64,000 nt of DNA, taken from positions 1 through 64,000 of the forward strand of contig NZ_LQPH01000099.1 of NCBI RefSeq assembly GCF_002102255.1, in the 5' to 3' direction. Below are positions 33,449 through 42,791 of this stretch, one piece after another. A program made the position numbers and the translations under genes. How positions within the stretch are numbered: position 1 is the stretch's first letter; every line of letters starts with the position of its first letter. This stretch comes from Mycobacterium nebraskense. Its GTDB lineage: Bacteria; Actinomycetota; Actinomycetes; Mycobacteriales; Mycobacteriaceae. Under the pieces are notes generated by a model, which was given only the letters and a program-made list of their open reading frames with translations, made no database searches and had not been told where the DNA came from.

Positions 33449-35245
33449 TCAGCCTCGGTCCGCGCGCGACTCCTCAGGGGTCCAGGCCGCCGGCTGGCCC
33501 GGGTGGCCGGGGAACAGGAAGTCGATGAAAGCCGCGGCCGTGGGCTGTGGTTCGTGGTTGGCCAGCCCCGGTCTTTCGTTGGCTTCGATGAAGGCGTACT
33601 CGGCGCCGGTGACGTCGGGCACCAGCAGGTCGATGCCCGTCACGGGGATGCCGATCGCCTCGGCCGCCGTCACCGCGACGCGACACAGTTCCGGGTTCAC
33701 CACGGCGGTGACGTCGTGAATCGTGCCGCCCTGATGCAGGTTGGCGGTGCGGCGAACGCGCAGGCGGGCTCCCTGGGGCAGCACGTCGTCCAGCGTCCAA
33801 CCCGCCTCGGCGACCGTCGCCTCGGTGAGGTCGTCGAGCGGGATGCGCGACTCGCCACCGGTGGCCGCGGAGCGCCGCCGGCTTTCGGCCGCGATCAGGT
33901 CCCGGATGCTGTGCTCCCCGGTGCCGATGATCTCGGGTGGCATCCGCAGCGCGGCGGCAACCACCCGGCCGTCGATCACCACCAGCCGAAGGTCGTCGCC
34001 CTGCACCCGCTGCTCGATCAGCACATCCGGGTATTGCTGGCGCGCGCGGGCCAGCGCGGCGGCGAGCTCTTCGGGACCGTGGTCGGCGGTCACGCCGACG
34101 GTGATGCCCCTACCCTGTTCGCCGCGGGTCGGTTTGACGACGACCTCCCCGACCTCGGTGAGGAAGTTGTAGTCGCCTTCGTCGAAGGTGGCCAGGCGGG
34201 CGCGGGGCACCGTGATGCCCGCCTCCGAAACGAGGCGGCGCGTCAGGCGCTTGTCGTCGCAGCGGCACATGGCGACCGCCGAGGTGTACTCGGACAGCGA
34301 TTCGCGGGTGACCACGCTGCGGCCACCGTGGGTGAGTCTCATCTCGCCGGTCTCGGCGTCGAGCACCTCGACCCAGATGCCGCGGCGCAGCGCCTCGTCG
34401 GCGATGATCCGGGCGTAGGGGTTGAGATCGTCGACCGTCTCGGGCGGCGGGCTGAACAGCGGCTCATTGATCGCGTTCTTGCGCTTGATCGCCAGCACCG
34501 GGACGCGGCGGAAACCCAGCTTCTCGTACAGGCCGATGGCGGCGGCGTTGTCGTGCGCGACCGACAGGTCCATGTAGGCGCGGCCCGCGTTGCGGAAGCG
34601 CTCCGCCAGGGCCCGGGTGAGGGCCGCACCGATTCCGGGGAGTCCGGCCGCCGGATCGACCGCCAGGGTCCACAGGCTCGACCCCTGCTCCGGGTCGTCG
34701 AACAGCAACTCGTGGTCGACGCCGGTGACGGTGCCCACCACGGCGCCGTCCGCGTCCCGCACCGCCAGCAGGTAGGTCACCGCCGGCACGTTCAGGTGGT
34801 TGTTCCAGATGACGTCGACGCCGGCGGGCACCATTCCGCAGCGCACGTAGACGCGGTTCATGGCATCGGCATCGACCGGGTCGTTCAGCGTGCGCACGGT
34901 CACGCCGAGCGGCGCCGGCGACAGGTCCTCCGCCGTCGGCGAATCGGTGAAGCGCAGGCGATAGGTGTGGCTGGGGTCGATGAAGAGCTCGCTCGGCGCT
35001 TCGGCGACCACCACGTGGGATTCGCGTGCGTAGATGCAGATGTCGCGGCGCCCGGGCCCTTCCCGGCGCAGCGCCTCGACCAGCTCATGGGCGTCGGCGA
35101 AGGTCTGACCGAAAATGAGTCGGCCCCAGCCTAATTCGAGCTCAACGTCCTTGGCCATCGCCTCGACCAGCTCCGGCGGCGAGGCGTCGTGCAGGCCGAG
35201 GGTGATCGCCTCGGTGGGGTCGCCGGAGGGATCGATGACGGTCAT
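33449..35245 (-). CDS. ngg: N-acetylglutaminylglutamine synthetase
   Basis: A 598-residue two-domain protein. Residues about 115-260 form a GNAT acetyltransferase (LWTLAVDPAAGLPGIGAAL, then NAAAIGLYEKLGFRRVPV). Residues about 290-585 form an ATP-grasp ligase with VVVKPTRGEQGRGITVGV and the metal-binding AFIEANERPGL. This combination is the signature of Ngg, which acetylates and joins glutamines to make N-acetylglutaminylglutamine. Its ATG overlaps the asnO stop by four bases. Together they make the osmolyte NAGGN, known from Pseudomonas and Sinorhizobium under osmotic stress. Confidence 0.9.
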   Translation of the reverse strand: MTVIDPSGDPTEAITLGLHDASPPELVEAMAKDVELELGWGRLIFGQTFADAHELVEALRREGPGRRDICIYARESHVVVAEAPSELFIDPSHTYRLRFTDSPTAEDLSPAPLGVTVRTLNDPVDADAMNRVYVRCGMVPAGVDVIWNNHLNVPAVTYLLAVRDADGAVVGTVTGVDHELLFDDPEQGSSLWTLAVDPAAGLPGIGAALTRALAERFRNAGRAYMDLSVAHDNAAAIGLYEKLGFRRVPVLAIKRKNAINEPLFSPPPETVDDLNPYARIIADEALRRGIWVEVLDAETGEMRLTHGGRSVVTRESLSEYTSAVAMCRCDDKRLTRRLVSEAGITVPRARLATFDEGDYNFLTEVGEVVVKPTRGEQGRGITVGVTADHGPEELAAALARARQQYPDVLIEQRVQGDDLRLVVIDGRVVAAALRMPPEIIGTGEHSIRDLIAAESRRRSAATGGESRIPLDDLTEATVAEAGWTLDDVLPQGARLRVRRTANLHQGGTIHDVTAVVNPELCRVAVTAAEAIGIPVTGIDLLVPDVTGAEYAFIEANERPGLANHEPQPTAAAFIDFLFPGHPGQPAAWTPEESRADRG

Positions 35246-37047
35246 GCCACCGGGCCCGTAATCCCGTGGCGCTGCAGCCAGAGTTCGAGCAGGGCTATCT
35301 GCCAGAGTTCGTTGCCGCGCAACGGGGTCAGCTTGCTGTTGGGGTCGGCCAGTAGGGCGTCGACCGCCTCCGTGCGAAACAGCCCGCGCTCCTTGGCGAC
35401 CGGCGCGTAGAGCGCGTCGCGAACCATGTCGAGGTAGGGCCCCTCCAGGTGGGTCAGCGCGGGAACCGGGAAATACCCCTTGGGCCGATCGATCACCTCG
35501 GACGGAATCACCCGTCGCGCAGCCTGTTTGAGGACGCCCTTGCCTTCGTGCGCGATCTTCAGCTCCGGCGGGCAGGTCGCCGCCAGTTCGACGAGCTCGT
35601 GGTCGAGGAACGGCACCCGGCCCTCCAGTCCCCAGGCCATGGTCATGTTGTCGACCCGCTTCACCGGGTCGTCCACCAGCATCACGGTGGTGTCGAGTCG
35701 CAGCGCGCGGTCGACGCCCGTCTCGGCGCCGGCGCGCGCGAAGTGCTCGGTGACGAAGCGCTCACTGGGGTCGCCCGGGGCCATGATGCCCAACCCCAGC
35801 AGGCCCGCCATTTCCGCAGAATCGCGGTCGAAGAAGGCGCCGCGGTACTCGGCGACCGAACCCGCCAGCGAGGCCGCGGCCGGCGAGCCCATCGGCGGGT
35901 ACCAGTGGTAGCCGGCGAACACCTCGTCGGCACCCTGGCCGGACTGCACGACCTTCACGTGGCGCGACACCTCTTGGCTGAGCAGGTAGAAAGCGACGCA
36001 GTCGTGGCTGACCATGGGCTCGCTCATCGCGCCGATGGCCCCGTCGAGCGCGGGCAGCATCCGGTCGGTTCCGATGCGGATCTGATGGTGGGCGGTTTCG
36101 AAGCGTTCGGCGATGATGTCCGACCACCGGAACTCGTCGCCCTCGACGCCGCCGGCGGACTCGAAGCCGATGGAGAAGGTCATCAGGCCGTGCTGGCCCG
36201 CCTCGGCGAGCAGCCCGACGATCAGGCTGGAGTCGACGCCGCCGGACAACAGGCAGCCGACCGGCACGTCGGCGACGAGTCTGCGCTTGACCGCGATGCG
36301 AAGCGCGTCGAGCACCGCGTCTTCCCAGTCGGTTTCCGACCAGCGGGCGCGGTCGTCGTGCCGGGTGAAGTCGGGGGTCCAGTAGGTCGTCGTGGTGCGG
36401 CGGCCGTCGGGCTCGATGGCCACCAGCGAAGCGGGCGGCACCTTGCGGACCCCCCGCAGGATGGTCAGCGGCGGCGGGACCACCGAGTGAAACGTCATGT
36501 AGTGGTGCAGCGCGACCGGGTCGATGCGGGTGTCCACGCCGCCGCCGGCCAGCAGCGCCGGCAGGGTCGAGGCGAACCGGATCCGGTGCCCGTCCTCGGT
36601 TAGGTAGAGCGGCTTGATTCCGAGCCGGTCGCGACCGAGCAGCACCCGTCCGCTGTCGCGTTCGACGATGGCGAAGGCGAACATGCCGTGCAGGTGGCTG
36701 ACGAAGTCGTCGCCCCAGTGGCGGTAGGCCTTGAGCAGGACCTCGGTGTCACTGTGCGAGAAGAACCGATAGCCGTGCCCGCTGAGTTCGCGGCGCAGCT
36801 CCTTGTAGTTGTAGATGCAGCCGTTGAAGGCGATGGCCAGGCCCAGCTCCGAGTCGACCATCGGCTGGGCGCCGGCCTCGCTCAGGTCGATGATCTTGAG
36901 CCGGCGATGACCGAGCGCGACGCGGCCCTGTGACCAGGCGCCGGACGCGTCGGGCCCCCTTGGGGTCATCACGGCGGCCATTGCGGACACCGCTGCTACG
37001 TCGGGGACCCGCCCGTCGAGCCGTACCTCCCCGGTGACTCCGCACAC
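35242..37047 (-). CDS. asnO: N-acetylglutaminylglutamine amidotransferase (asparagine synthetase-like)
   Basis: A 601-residue class II glutamine amidotransferase. If translation starts at GTG 37045-37047, the second residue is the catalytic Cys (CGVTGEVRLDG), as Ntn enzymes require after Met removal; the ATG at 37059 would put four residues before it and would need processing. FNGCIYNY and the GHRRLKIIDLS block belong to the glutaminase domain. LLSGGVDSSLIVG is the ATP pyrophosphatase loop of the synthetase domain. It amidates the dipeptide made by Ngg, with which it is translationally coupled. Confidence 0.9.
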   Translation of the reverse strand: MCGVTGEVRLDGRVPDVAAVSAMAAVMTPRGPDASGAWSQGRVALGHRRLKIIDLSEAGAQPMVDSELGLAIAFNGCIYNYKELRRELSGHGYRFFSHSDTEVLLKAYRHWGDDFVSHLHGMFAFAIVERDSGRVLLGRDRLGIKPLYLTEDGHRIRFASTLPALLAGGGVDTRIDPVALHHYMTFHSVVPPPLTILRGVRKVPPASLVAIEPDGRRTTTTYWTPDFTRHDDRARWSETDWEDAVLDALRIAVKRRLVADVPVGCLLSGGVDSSLIVGLLAEAGQHGLMTFSIGFESAGGVEGDEFRWSDIIAERFETAHHQIRIGTDRMLPALDGAIGAMSEPMVSHDCVAFYLLSQEVSRHVKVVQSGQGADEVFAGYHWYPPMGSPAAASLAGSVAEYRGAFFDRDSAEMAGLLGLGIMAPGDPSERFVTEHFARAGAETGVDRALRLDTTVMLVDDPVKRVDNMTMAWGLEGRVPFLDHELVELAATCPPELKIAHEGKGVLKQAARRVIPSEVIDRPKGYFPVPALTHLEGPYLDMVRDALYAPVAKERGLFRTEAVDALLADPNSKLTPLRGNELWQIALLELWLQRHGITGPVA

Positions 37048-37576
37048 TCCTTGGACCATACCGAAGGCGGTTGCGGCGCGCCCGTAAGGCCACCGTGAAA
37101 TGCACCGGCGCCGGTTCGCCGGTCGCGGGTAAACGTCGTATTCTGGCTCGGGTCAACTGGCGGCGGGACCCACCGCGGCGAGTGAATAAATCGGGCGGGA
37201 ATTATCCGCCGCAGGACCGGATTTTGCCGACGGTGATCCCCCGACTGTTAAATCTTGGTTGCGCCCTGCTCTCGCCGTTGGCGCCGGCGCGGGCCGGTGG
37301 CGTCGTCCCACCCTCGCGGCTTTCGCTCGCGGGCAGGTTACCCGAGCCGATAGGGCGAATGGGAATGCCTGCGGCGCAATCGATTGCAACGTTCCAGGGG
37401 TCAGCGGCGGTCCGGGGCGCTCGGATATTGACCGTCGAGCCCCCGACTGATTCGGGCCGATTTGTGTGAGGTGGCGCGATTGACGCCGACGAGAGAGATG
37501 CGCCGATTCTGGCTAATCTTCAGCCACCGTTATTGCAGAAAGCCCAGCCGCCACATTGAGGAAGACCTTGCCGCGA
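37048..37576. other. Intergenic region between asnO and the DUF732 gene
   Basis: About 530 bases between divergent genes. Open frames here have no recognisable domain and poor composition. It should hold the asnO-ngg promoter near its left side and the DUF732 gene promoter near its right side, but I can identify neither with confidence. Confidence 0.5.
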
Positions 37577-37906
37577 ATGAATGCGCATCTGGGGATCCGG
37601 TCGACAATAGGCGCGGTCGTGCTCGCCGGCGCCGCTGTGCTTTTCGCGGCACCGGCGTCCGCCGATCAACACGATGATTCGTTCATCGCGGAGATTCAGC
37701 GAAACGGGATCGTCTTCACCGACCGCGGCGCCGCAATCGCAGCGGGACACAACATGTGCGCCGGACTCGATAAGGGTAAAACGCCAACCTCCCTGGTGCT
37801 GAATGTCGTAAGGGCCACCGACCTTTCGGCACATGAAGCCGGCTACCTGCTCGGCGCTTCCGTGGCGTCCTATTGCCCCCAACACAAAGCCGTTATCGGC
37901 AACTAG
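37577..37906 (+). CDS. Secreted DUF732 domain protein
   Basis: A 109-residue protein with a clear Sec signal peptide (hydrophobic TIGAVVLAGAAVLFAAPASA, cleavage after ASA at about residue 28). The mature part of about 80 residues has DDSFIAEIQRNGIVFTD and two Cys (NMCAGL, SYCPQH) likely disulfide-bonded, the DUF732 pattern common in mycobacterial exported proteins of unknown role. GAGGAAG lies 11 bases upstream of the ATG; TTG codons at 37556 and 37568 are alternative starts. Confidence 0.85.
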   Translation: MNAHLGIRSTIGAVVLAGAAVLFAAPASADQHDDSFIAEIQRNGIVFTDRGAAIAAGHNMCAGLDKGKTPTSLVLNVVRATDLSAHEAGYLLGASVASYCPQHKAVIGN

Positions 37907-37930
37907 TCCAGAGCCGCTGCGCAAGGGTTG

Positions 37931-38574
37931 TCAGCCGGCGCGCTCCCCGGGGAGCTTGTCGTCCCGCGTCGCCGCGCCGTGGGCCAATTCGAGCCGACGT
38001 TCCGCAAGGACCAGCAGATGCGTGAGCCGTTGTCCGTACAGACCCACCGACTCGTTGGTCAGCGTGTCGTTATGCGCGCGGTCGACCGAATACGTGAGGA
38101 TTTCGCCGGAGACATGGGGACGCCAGGATTGCACAAGGAATGCAGTGCGATCGTCTTCGTCGCGCGTGGCCGAGAAGATAGTGATGTCGCCAGTGAAAAC
38201 GCTTGGCTCATGGATTCGGTACCGCGCGACGTTTTCCCGAGCGTTTTCGGCAAGCAGATCGAAAAGCCGCTGGGATCGCGAGGCCTCTGCCATCACCTGT
38301 TGGTCGCCCAGGGTGTCCTCCGGCGGGACGGCGCCGTCGACACCACCGTTCATTGCGGGTTGGGTGTCGAGCAGGATCAGGCGGAGGCTCGGGCACCGAG
38401 TGACGGGGCCTCGACACCCGCGCCGCTGGGATGCAGCAAGCCGCCCATGGCGGTTTGGGCACAAGGGCGCCGTGAGTCTCGTCTGAATGGGTCAACGGGC
38501 TCGCCGGCGAACCCGAGGCCCGAGCCGATCTCGGACCCCGTTTGGGCACAGCAATTCTCAAGTTCCCCAGGCAC
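37931..38574 (-). pseudogene. Remnant of a nonribosomal peptide synthetase thioesterase domain
   Basis: The frame at 37931-38464 encodes a stretch from RLILLDTQP through VMAEASRSQRLFDLLAENARE to RPHVSGEILTYSVDRAHNDT. This matches the C-terminal half of an NRPS-type thioesterase, including the Asp strand and the terminal His region. The nucleophile elbow appears only in a different frame just upstream (TAMGGLL in the 38377-38574 frame), where GxSxG would be expected and the Ser codon reads Ala. No adenylation, condensation or carrier domain precedes it; the WS/DGAT-like gene does. It is therefore a truncated, frameshifted remnant. Boundaries are approximate. Confidence 0.55.
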
Positions 38575-40072
38575 TGCCGCGTGAACGGGTAGCGGGGTGC
38601 GTGACCATCTCTGTGACGACGGAACGGCCGTGCCCGCGAGGCGATTGGTGCGCGGCCGCCACCAGAGTAGCGACTGAGCGCACGACCCCGGTCGCGATAT
38701 CGTCGACCGCGGGCACGTTGTCGGGGCACGCGCACACGCTCACATCCAGCTCCTCGCCGCGGGTGGTCAGCGCGATGTTCAACCCGCTTTCCTCCGAAAG
38801 CGGCCCCACGGTGTACACGCGGACGACCTTCGAGCCGGCGCAGTACGCTAGCTTCGGCTCAACTGCGATGCAGGAGACGTTACCGTGGCAAATCGGTTTG
38901 AGCTGATGCCGCATGCCCGATCGACTGTAAAGCTGCATCCCCAGCTGAGCTATCACCGGCGGGATGAGCGAAGCAACGATTTCCGAATCAGTTGTCGAAG
39001 AACGATTTTCGTAGCTACGCCTGCGGATGGCGGCCAGCCTCTCGGTTGCGGTATGGAGGTTGGCGAGCATCTGCACCGGGTCGTCGAGGTGCACCGGGAT
39101 GCGTAGCCGGCCGACGGTCATAGCCTTGCCAGTTCTGGGGTGATCTGTGGGGGGCAATTCGAACGGCATCCGCATCAGCAGCGGACAATCGGGTACTGTG
39201 TCGTGTTTTTGCAGCCACGCTCGCAACGACATTGCACAAGCAGCGAGAACGACGTTGGTGGTGCTGCCCCCGAACGCGTCGCTGACTGTCCTCGCGTCTG
39301 CGAGCGGGATCGAAGCGAAAGCCACCGCACGCCGCTTCGTCAGCGCCGCATTGAACACTGTGTGGGGCACGGGCCCGCTGATCGAAGGTGCCGCCTGCGC
39401 CGTCGGGCCCGGGACGCGCGAGCGGAGCAGCCGACTTGTCGAGCCCTGCAGCATACGAGAAGCAGTATCGGCGATCAGCCACATGCTGGTGGCGTGGTTT
39501 TCGACGATCTCGTGAAGCACATCGGTAACAAGCTCGCCGAGCGAAGGAGCCGAACCTAGGTACGGCTCGGTGGGCAGACCGTCGTCCGGGCGATCGCGCG
39601 GCCCTGTGGTCAGCAACCGCGGCAAGACAGACGCTGCCCCTGCGGCTCCGTCATTGAGTGCCGGCGACGTCTTCACCGCCAATGCCCATTGGCCGTCCGC
39701 CAGACCATTGATGCTCCAGGCTTCCCACAGTCGCTCACGACAATCCAGTCGCCGGGCACTGAGCTCGGCGATGAGGTCCGCGAGTTCGGCCCGTCCGCCG
39801 GGAGCGCGAACGGTTGCGCAATGAATTTGCGACGATGGGTCATAGTCGTCGATCTCCGCCCACAGCGGCTGACCCATACCCAGGGGCTTGGCCACCAGTC
39901 GGCTGCGAAAGCGCGCCATTTGCGGTAGCGACGCTGCCACCAGTTGATGTAGCCGCAGGTGACTGAGGCGATCGGACGCTTCGATGGTGACCAGAGTGAG
40001 GGTGTGAGCGGGCGTATTCGGGCCCTGCGTGTGCAGCGACAGGGCATCGATCCCCGACAATCGCGTACCCAT
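38558..40072 (-). CDS. WS/DGAT-family-like protein lacking the catalytic HHxxxDG
   Basis: A 504-residue protein with the wax ester synthase/diacylglycerol acyltransferase layout: N-terminal RLSGIDALSLHTQGP, GQPLW near residue 67, and a C-terminal TVGPLSEESGLNIALTTRGEELDVSVCAC. The position of the active-site HHxxxDG reads SPALNDG (residues 136-142), so both catalytic His are gone while Asp-Gly remains. Normal members make triacylglycerol or wax esters. This copy is probably inactive as an acyltransferase or has another role. It overlaps the start of the thioesterase remnant, and the surroundings also show decay. Confidence 0.75.
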   Translation of the reverse strand: MGTRLSGIDALSLHTQGPNTPAHTLTLVTIEASDRLSHLRLHQLVAASLPQMARFRSRLVAKPLGMGQPLWAEIDDYDPSSQIHCATVRAPGGRAELADLIAELSARRLDCRERLWEAWSINGLADGQWALAVKTSPALNDGAAGAASVLPRLLTTGPRDRPDDGLPTEPYLGSAPSLGELVTDVLHEIVENHATSMWLIADTASRMLQGSTSRLLRSRVPGPTAQAAPSISGPVPHTVFNAALTKRRAVAFASIPLADARTVSDAFGGSTTNVVLAACAMSLRAWLQKHDTVPDCPLLMRMPFELPPTDHPRTGKAMTVGRLRIPVHLDDPVQMLANLHTATERLAAIRRRSYENRSSTTDSEIVASLIPPVIAQLGMQLYSRSGMRHQLKPICHGNVSCIAVEPKLAYCAGSKVVRVYTVGPLSEESGLNIALTTRGEELDVSVCACPDNVPAVDDIATGVVRSVATLVAAAHQSPRGHGRSVVTEMVTHPATRSRGSAWGT

Positions 40073-40632
40073 CAGCGCACCATCCCCTTTCGCGATAAAG
40101 CCCCGGCTCCAGAACCTCTAGACCAGTGCGCATCGATGTTGACAACAACCGGAACTATGCAACGAGGCGGTCAAACGATCTTAGTTGTCGACACACTCAA
40201 TCAGCTTGCGTCAGTTTCATTTTCGATTCGCCGGTCAATTCTCGGGCCCATTGCTGCGTAGGCGGCGATGCTGGGCACCAGAGTTGGGCTGCGCATCCGC
40301 GGCGCCGGACCGCAGTGCGCTTCAAGTTCCAATCGAAAGCGCGGCGCGGGACCGCCCAGTGTTGCGGTCGCGCCCTCGTTGCCGTTGCGCCTCGGACCTG
40401 CCGGCTACTTCGGCCGCCATCGCGAGTTCCCGTCTTGACCACGAGTCGGTCAATCACTCGAGTCGGCAGCGGCACGACCTCAGACCGGCAGCGCACGGAA
40501 AACCACCTAACCGTTCCCACCCTACTCCGACCTGGTCGCAATCATTGGGCGCCGGCAACGAGCGCCCCCGACTACGGTTCGGACGCACCGAGACGGGTCG
40601 CGAATCCCGAACGACTGGCGCATCATCGCCCT
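40073..40632. other. Intergenic region without a supported gene
   Basis: 560 bases between the divergent WS/DGAT-like and transglutaminase genes. The transglutaminase frame is open through most of it, but the translated extension is low-complexity Arg/Ser/Pro and shows no domain. No RNA or repeat was recognised. Confidence 0.5.
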
Positions 40633-41436
40633 ATGAGACGAGAAGTGGGCGCCCAGATCGAAGTCGAAATCACCGCTCCTACGACGCTGGAGTTCCAGAT
40701 CGCAGTCGCTCCGCACCCGAAGACCGAAGTCCTCGAATCGTTGCGCTTCATGTTGGACGGACGGCCAGTCCAAGCTTTGGAAGTCAGCGGTGTCCATGGC
40801 AATCGCATTCACAAGTTCGATGCAGCGGCGGGCACACTGAAAGTCGACTACGCAGCGACAATCGTGGGCAAGACCGATCCGGCCCCGGTGACCGACTACG
40901 ACATGTCGGTGTATCTGCGACCCAGTCGGTACGCCGAGGCCGACAAGTTCTATGGTTTCGCCGCAACGGAGTTCGGCACCTACGGCGATTCGGCCACGTT
41001 GTTGGAAAATGTCAGCTCATGGGTGGGCACCAGGTTGAATTATGTGCCCGGCTCAAGCGATCCCATCGACGGGGCCGTGGAGACCTTGCTCTCCGGTGAA
41101 GGTGTGTGCCGCGACTACGCGCACCTGGTGGTGGCGCTGCTGCGCGCGGTCAACGTCCCGGCCCGCCTGGTGTCGGTGTACGCGCCTGGCCTGTACCCGA
41201 TGGACTTCCACGCGGTGGCCGAGGCCTTTGTCGAGGGCCAATGGAGGGTCGTCGACGCGACGTTGCTGGCGCCGCGGCAAACACTGGTGCGTATAGCCAC
41301 CGGTCGTGATGCCTCCGACACCGCGTTCCTCGACAATCACAAGGGGGCGATCACGCTGAACCAGTTGGTCGTGACCGCCGTGGTTGACGGCGACTTACCA
41401 GCGGATTCTATCGACCAACTCGTTTGTATCCGCTGA
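40633..41436 (+). CDS. Transglutaminase-like (papain-fold) protein
   Basis: A 267-residue cytosolic protein. The N-terminal about 110 residues are a beta-rich domain. The catalytic core has Cys159 in GEGVCRDYAHLVVALLRA, His193 in DFHAVAEAF and Asp208 in RVVDATLL, a complete transglutaminase/protease triad. Bacterial members act as peptidases, amidases or crosslinkers and are often of unknown substrate. The ATG at 40633 is chosen because the upstream open frame has no family features. No signal peptide is present. Confidence 0.85.
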   Translation: MRREVGAQIEVEITAPTTLEFQIAVAPHPKTEVLESLRFMLDGRPVQALEVSGVHGNRIHKFDAAAGTLKVDYAATIVGKTDPAPVTDYDMSVYLRPSRYAEADKFYGFAATEFGTYGDSATLLENVSSWVGTRLNYVPGSSDPIDGAVETLLSGEGVCRDYAHLVVALLRAVNVPARLVSVYAPGLYPMDFHAVAEAFVEGQWRVVDATLLAPRQTLVRIATGRDASDTAFLDNHKGAITLNQLVVTAVVDGDLPADSIDQLVCIR

Positions 41437-41595
41437 GCGCACACACCCAAATCACTCAAGGTCCTCAGCCGCGTCCAAGGTGAGCACATGTGTAGAGTAG
41501 GGAGCATCGGCGATACCTCGCACCTGACTAGCAAGCCATGTCGTCGCCGATTCGAATGATTTGACCGGTTTCGCGGTCAAGACGGGAGCGTCGTC

Positions 41596-42048
41596 ATGAC
41601 GCCGAAAAATGACCACATGGATACCGGCCACCGGCATACCGCCCCGGAACACACACCCCGTTTGAGGTTAAAGCCCAAAGGCCCGCAGAGCGGCTATGTC
41701 GATGGGGCGTGGTGGCCGCACAGTGACGACCTGAGGGCAGAGCTCCCAGACCTGCTGTCGGTGCTGTCAGTTCGGCTTGGTCCGATTGGCCGTGTCAACT
41801 ACCAACTGGATGAATGGCCGGAATTACCAGCAAAATTCGCCATCGAGGGGCGAACGGTACGACTCGACGGATTCCGCCTCCAGCCCGCCAACACCATCGA
41901 AATCCTCGGGCACAATCGTAAACGACTTGTCCTACTGGTGGTTTCCCCGCATGCCGACCCAGACCAAGCACACGCCATCATGATGACGGCAGCCGGCCCG
42001 AGTAATGCCTCGACCGTCGATAGCCTGCTCATGGCAGGCGCGCAATAA
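41596..42048 (+). CDS. DUF5994 family protein
   Basis: A 150-residue soluble protein. The block GYVDGAWWPHSDDLRAELPDLL, followed by RVNYQLDEW and VLLVVSPHADPDQAHAIM, is typical of DUF5994, a small actinobacterial family of unknown function. The first 30 residues are polar and His-rich. It converges with a second DUF5994 gene 176 bases downstream. Confidence 0.8.
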   Translation: MTPKNDHMDTGHRHTAPEHTPRLRLKPKGPQSGYVDGAWWPHSDDLRAELPDLLSVLSVRLGPIGRVNYQLDEWPELPAKFAIEGRTVRLDGFRLQPANTIEILGHNRKRLVLLVVSPHADPDQAHAIMMTAAGPSNASTVDSLLMAGAQ

Positions 42049-42224
42049 CCGGCAGCCCACGTGTGAGCGTGGCGGACTTCCGCCACGTAAATTTGCAGGG
42101 AGTCAACGTATCTCGCTGAGCATCGACTTTCCCGCGCTAGCCTCTGGGCAGGTGGTGGGCTACATGCGCGGCGGGCGAACCCGAATGTTCCCACCGCTCC
42201 CTGCGGTATAGCTATGACATCAGC

Positions 42225-42791
42225 TCACCGCGAGCGCCGCGATCCAAACATTTGCTCGCCCCGGGCCATGCGGACAATGCAGTCGGCCCTCTGGAAGGCT
42301 CGGGAATCACGATGTGCGTCGTACACGGGCAAGCCGGCAGCCTGACGCAACACCATTACCGCAAGGGCCGCACCAGTGCGATGCGGAACGATCAGAAGCT
42401 GTGCCCGTGCATCGCGGCCGCCAACTGTCATGACGTGTGGCCGTATCCCATGCCAGCAGTCCCAATTCAGGTCCTGCTGGCTTTGCAACGATGACCAGTT
42501 GACGTTAATGTCGGTGACTCGGCCTAAACGGCCGCGTAAGACAGCGATCAACTCGATGATCTCTCGCGAGATCACCCCTGTCCGGGGCCACCACGCTCCG
42601 TCGACTTTATTTCCGAGTTGGGATGTCAGCGTGAGCCGCACCGGGCTCACGGGGCGGTGCGGTCCCACCGTATTGATCAGATACGAAGTCGGTTCCCCCC
42701 CGCACCGGTGCTCCACAGAGTCGACTACGGAGTGGGTTGTTGGATTCCGCTGAGAATCAATGAAACTGACCGCCGGTACCGCTCGATTCAT
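42225..42791 (-). CDS. DUF5994 family protein (second copy)
   Basis: About 188 residues from the ATG at 42791; the frame is open further upstream to 42908. It carries the same core as the neighbour (KVDGAWWPRTGVISREIIELIAVLRGRLG, then LLIVPHRTGAALAVMVL) but is otherwise divergent, with an extended N-terminus of about 55 residues. Function is unknown. The convergent arrangement argues against a recent simple tandem duplication. Confidence 0.7.
   Translation of the reverse strand: MNRAVPAVSFIDSQRNPTTHSVVDSVEHRCGGEPTSYLINTVGPHRPVSPVRLTLTSQLGNKVDGAWWPRTGVISREIIELIAVLRGRLGRVTDINVNWSSLQSQQDLNWDCWHGIRPHVMTVGGRDARAQLLIVPHRTGAALAVMVLRQAAGLPVYDAHRDSRAFQRADCIVRMARGEQMFGSRRSR

Noticed and set aside
33503..35134. 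Long open frame antisense to ngg
   Set aside because: Typical high-GC shadow; composition is Gly/Arg/Asp/His-rich with no domain, while the minus strand encodes a full GNAT/ATP-grasp protein.
37071..37469. 132-residue frame in the asnO/DUF732 intergenic region
   Set aside because: No ribosome site, no recognisable domain and biased Arg/Pro composition.
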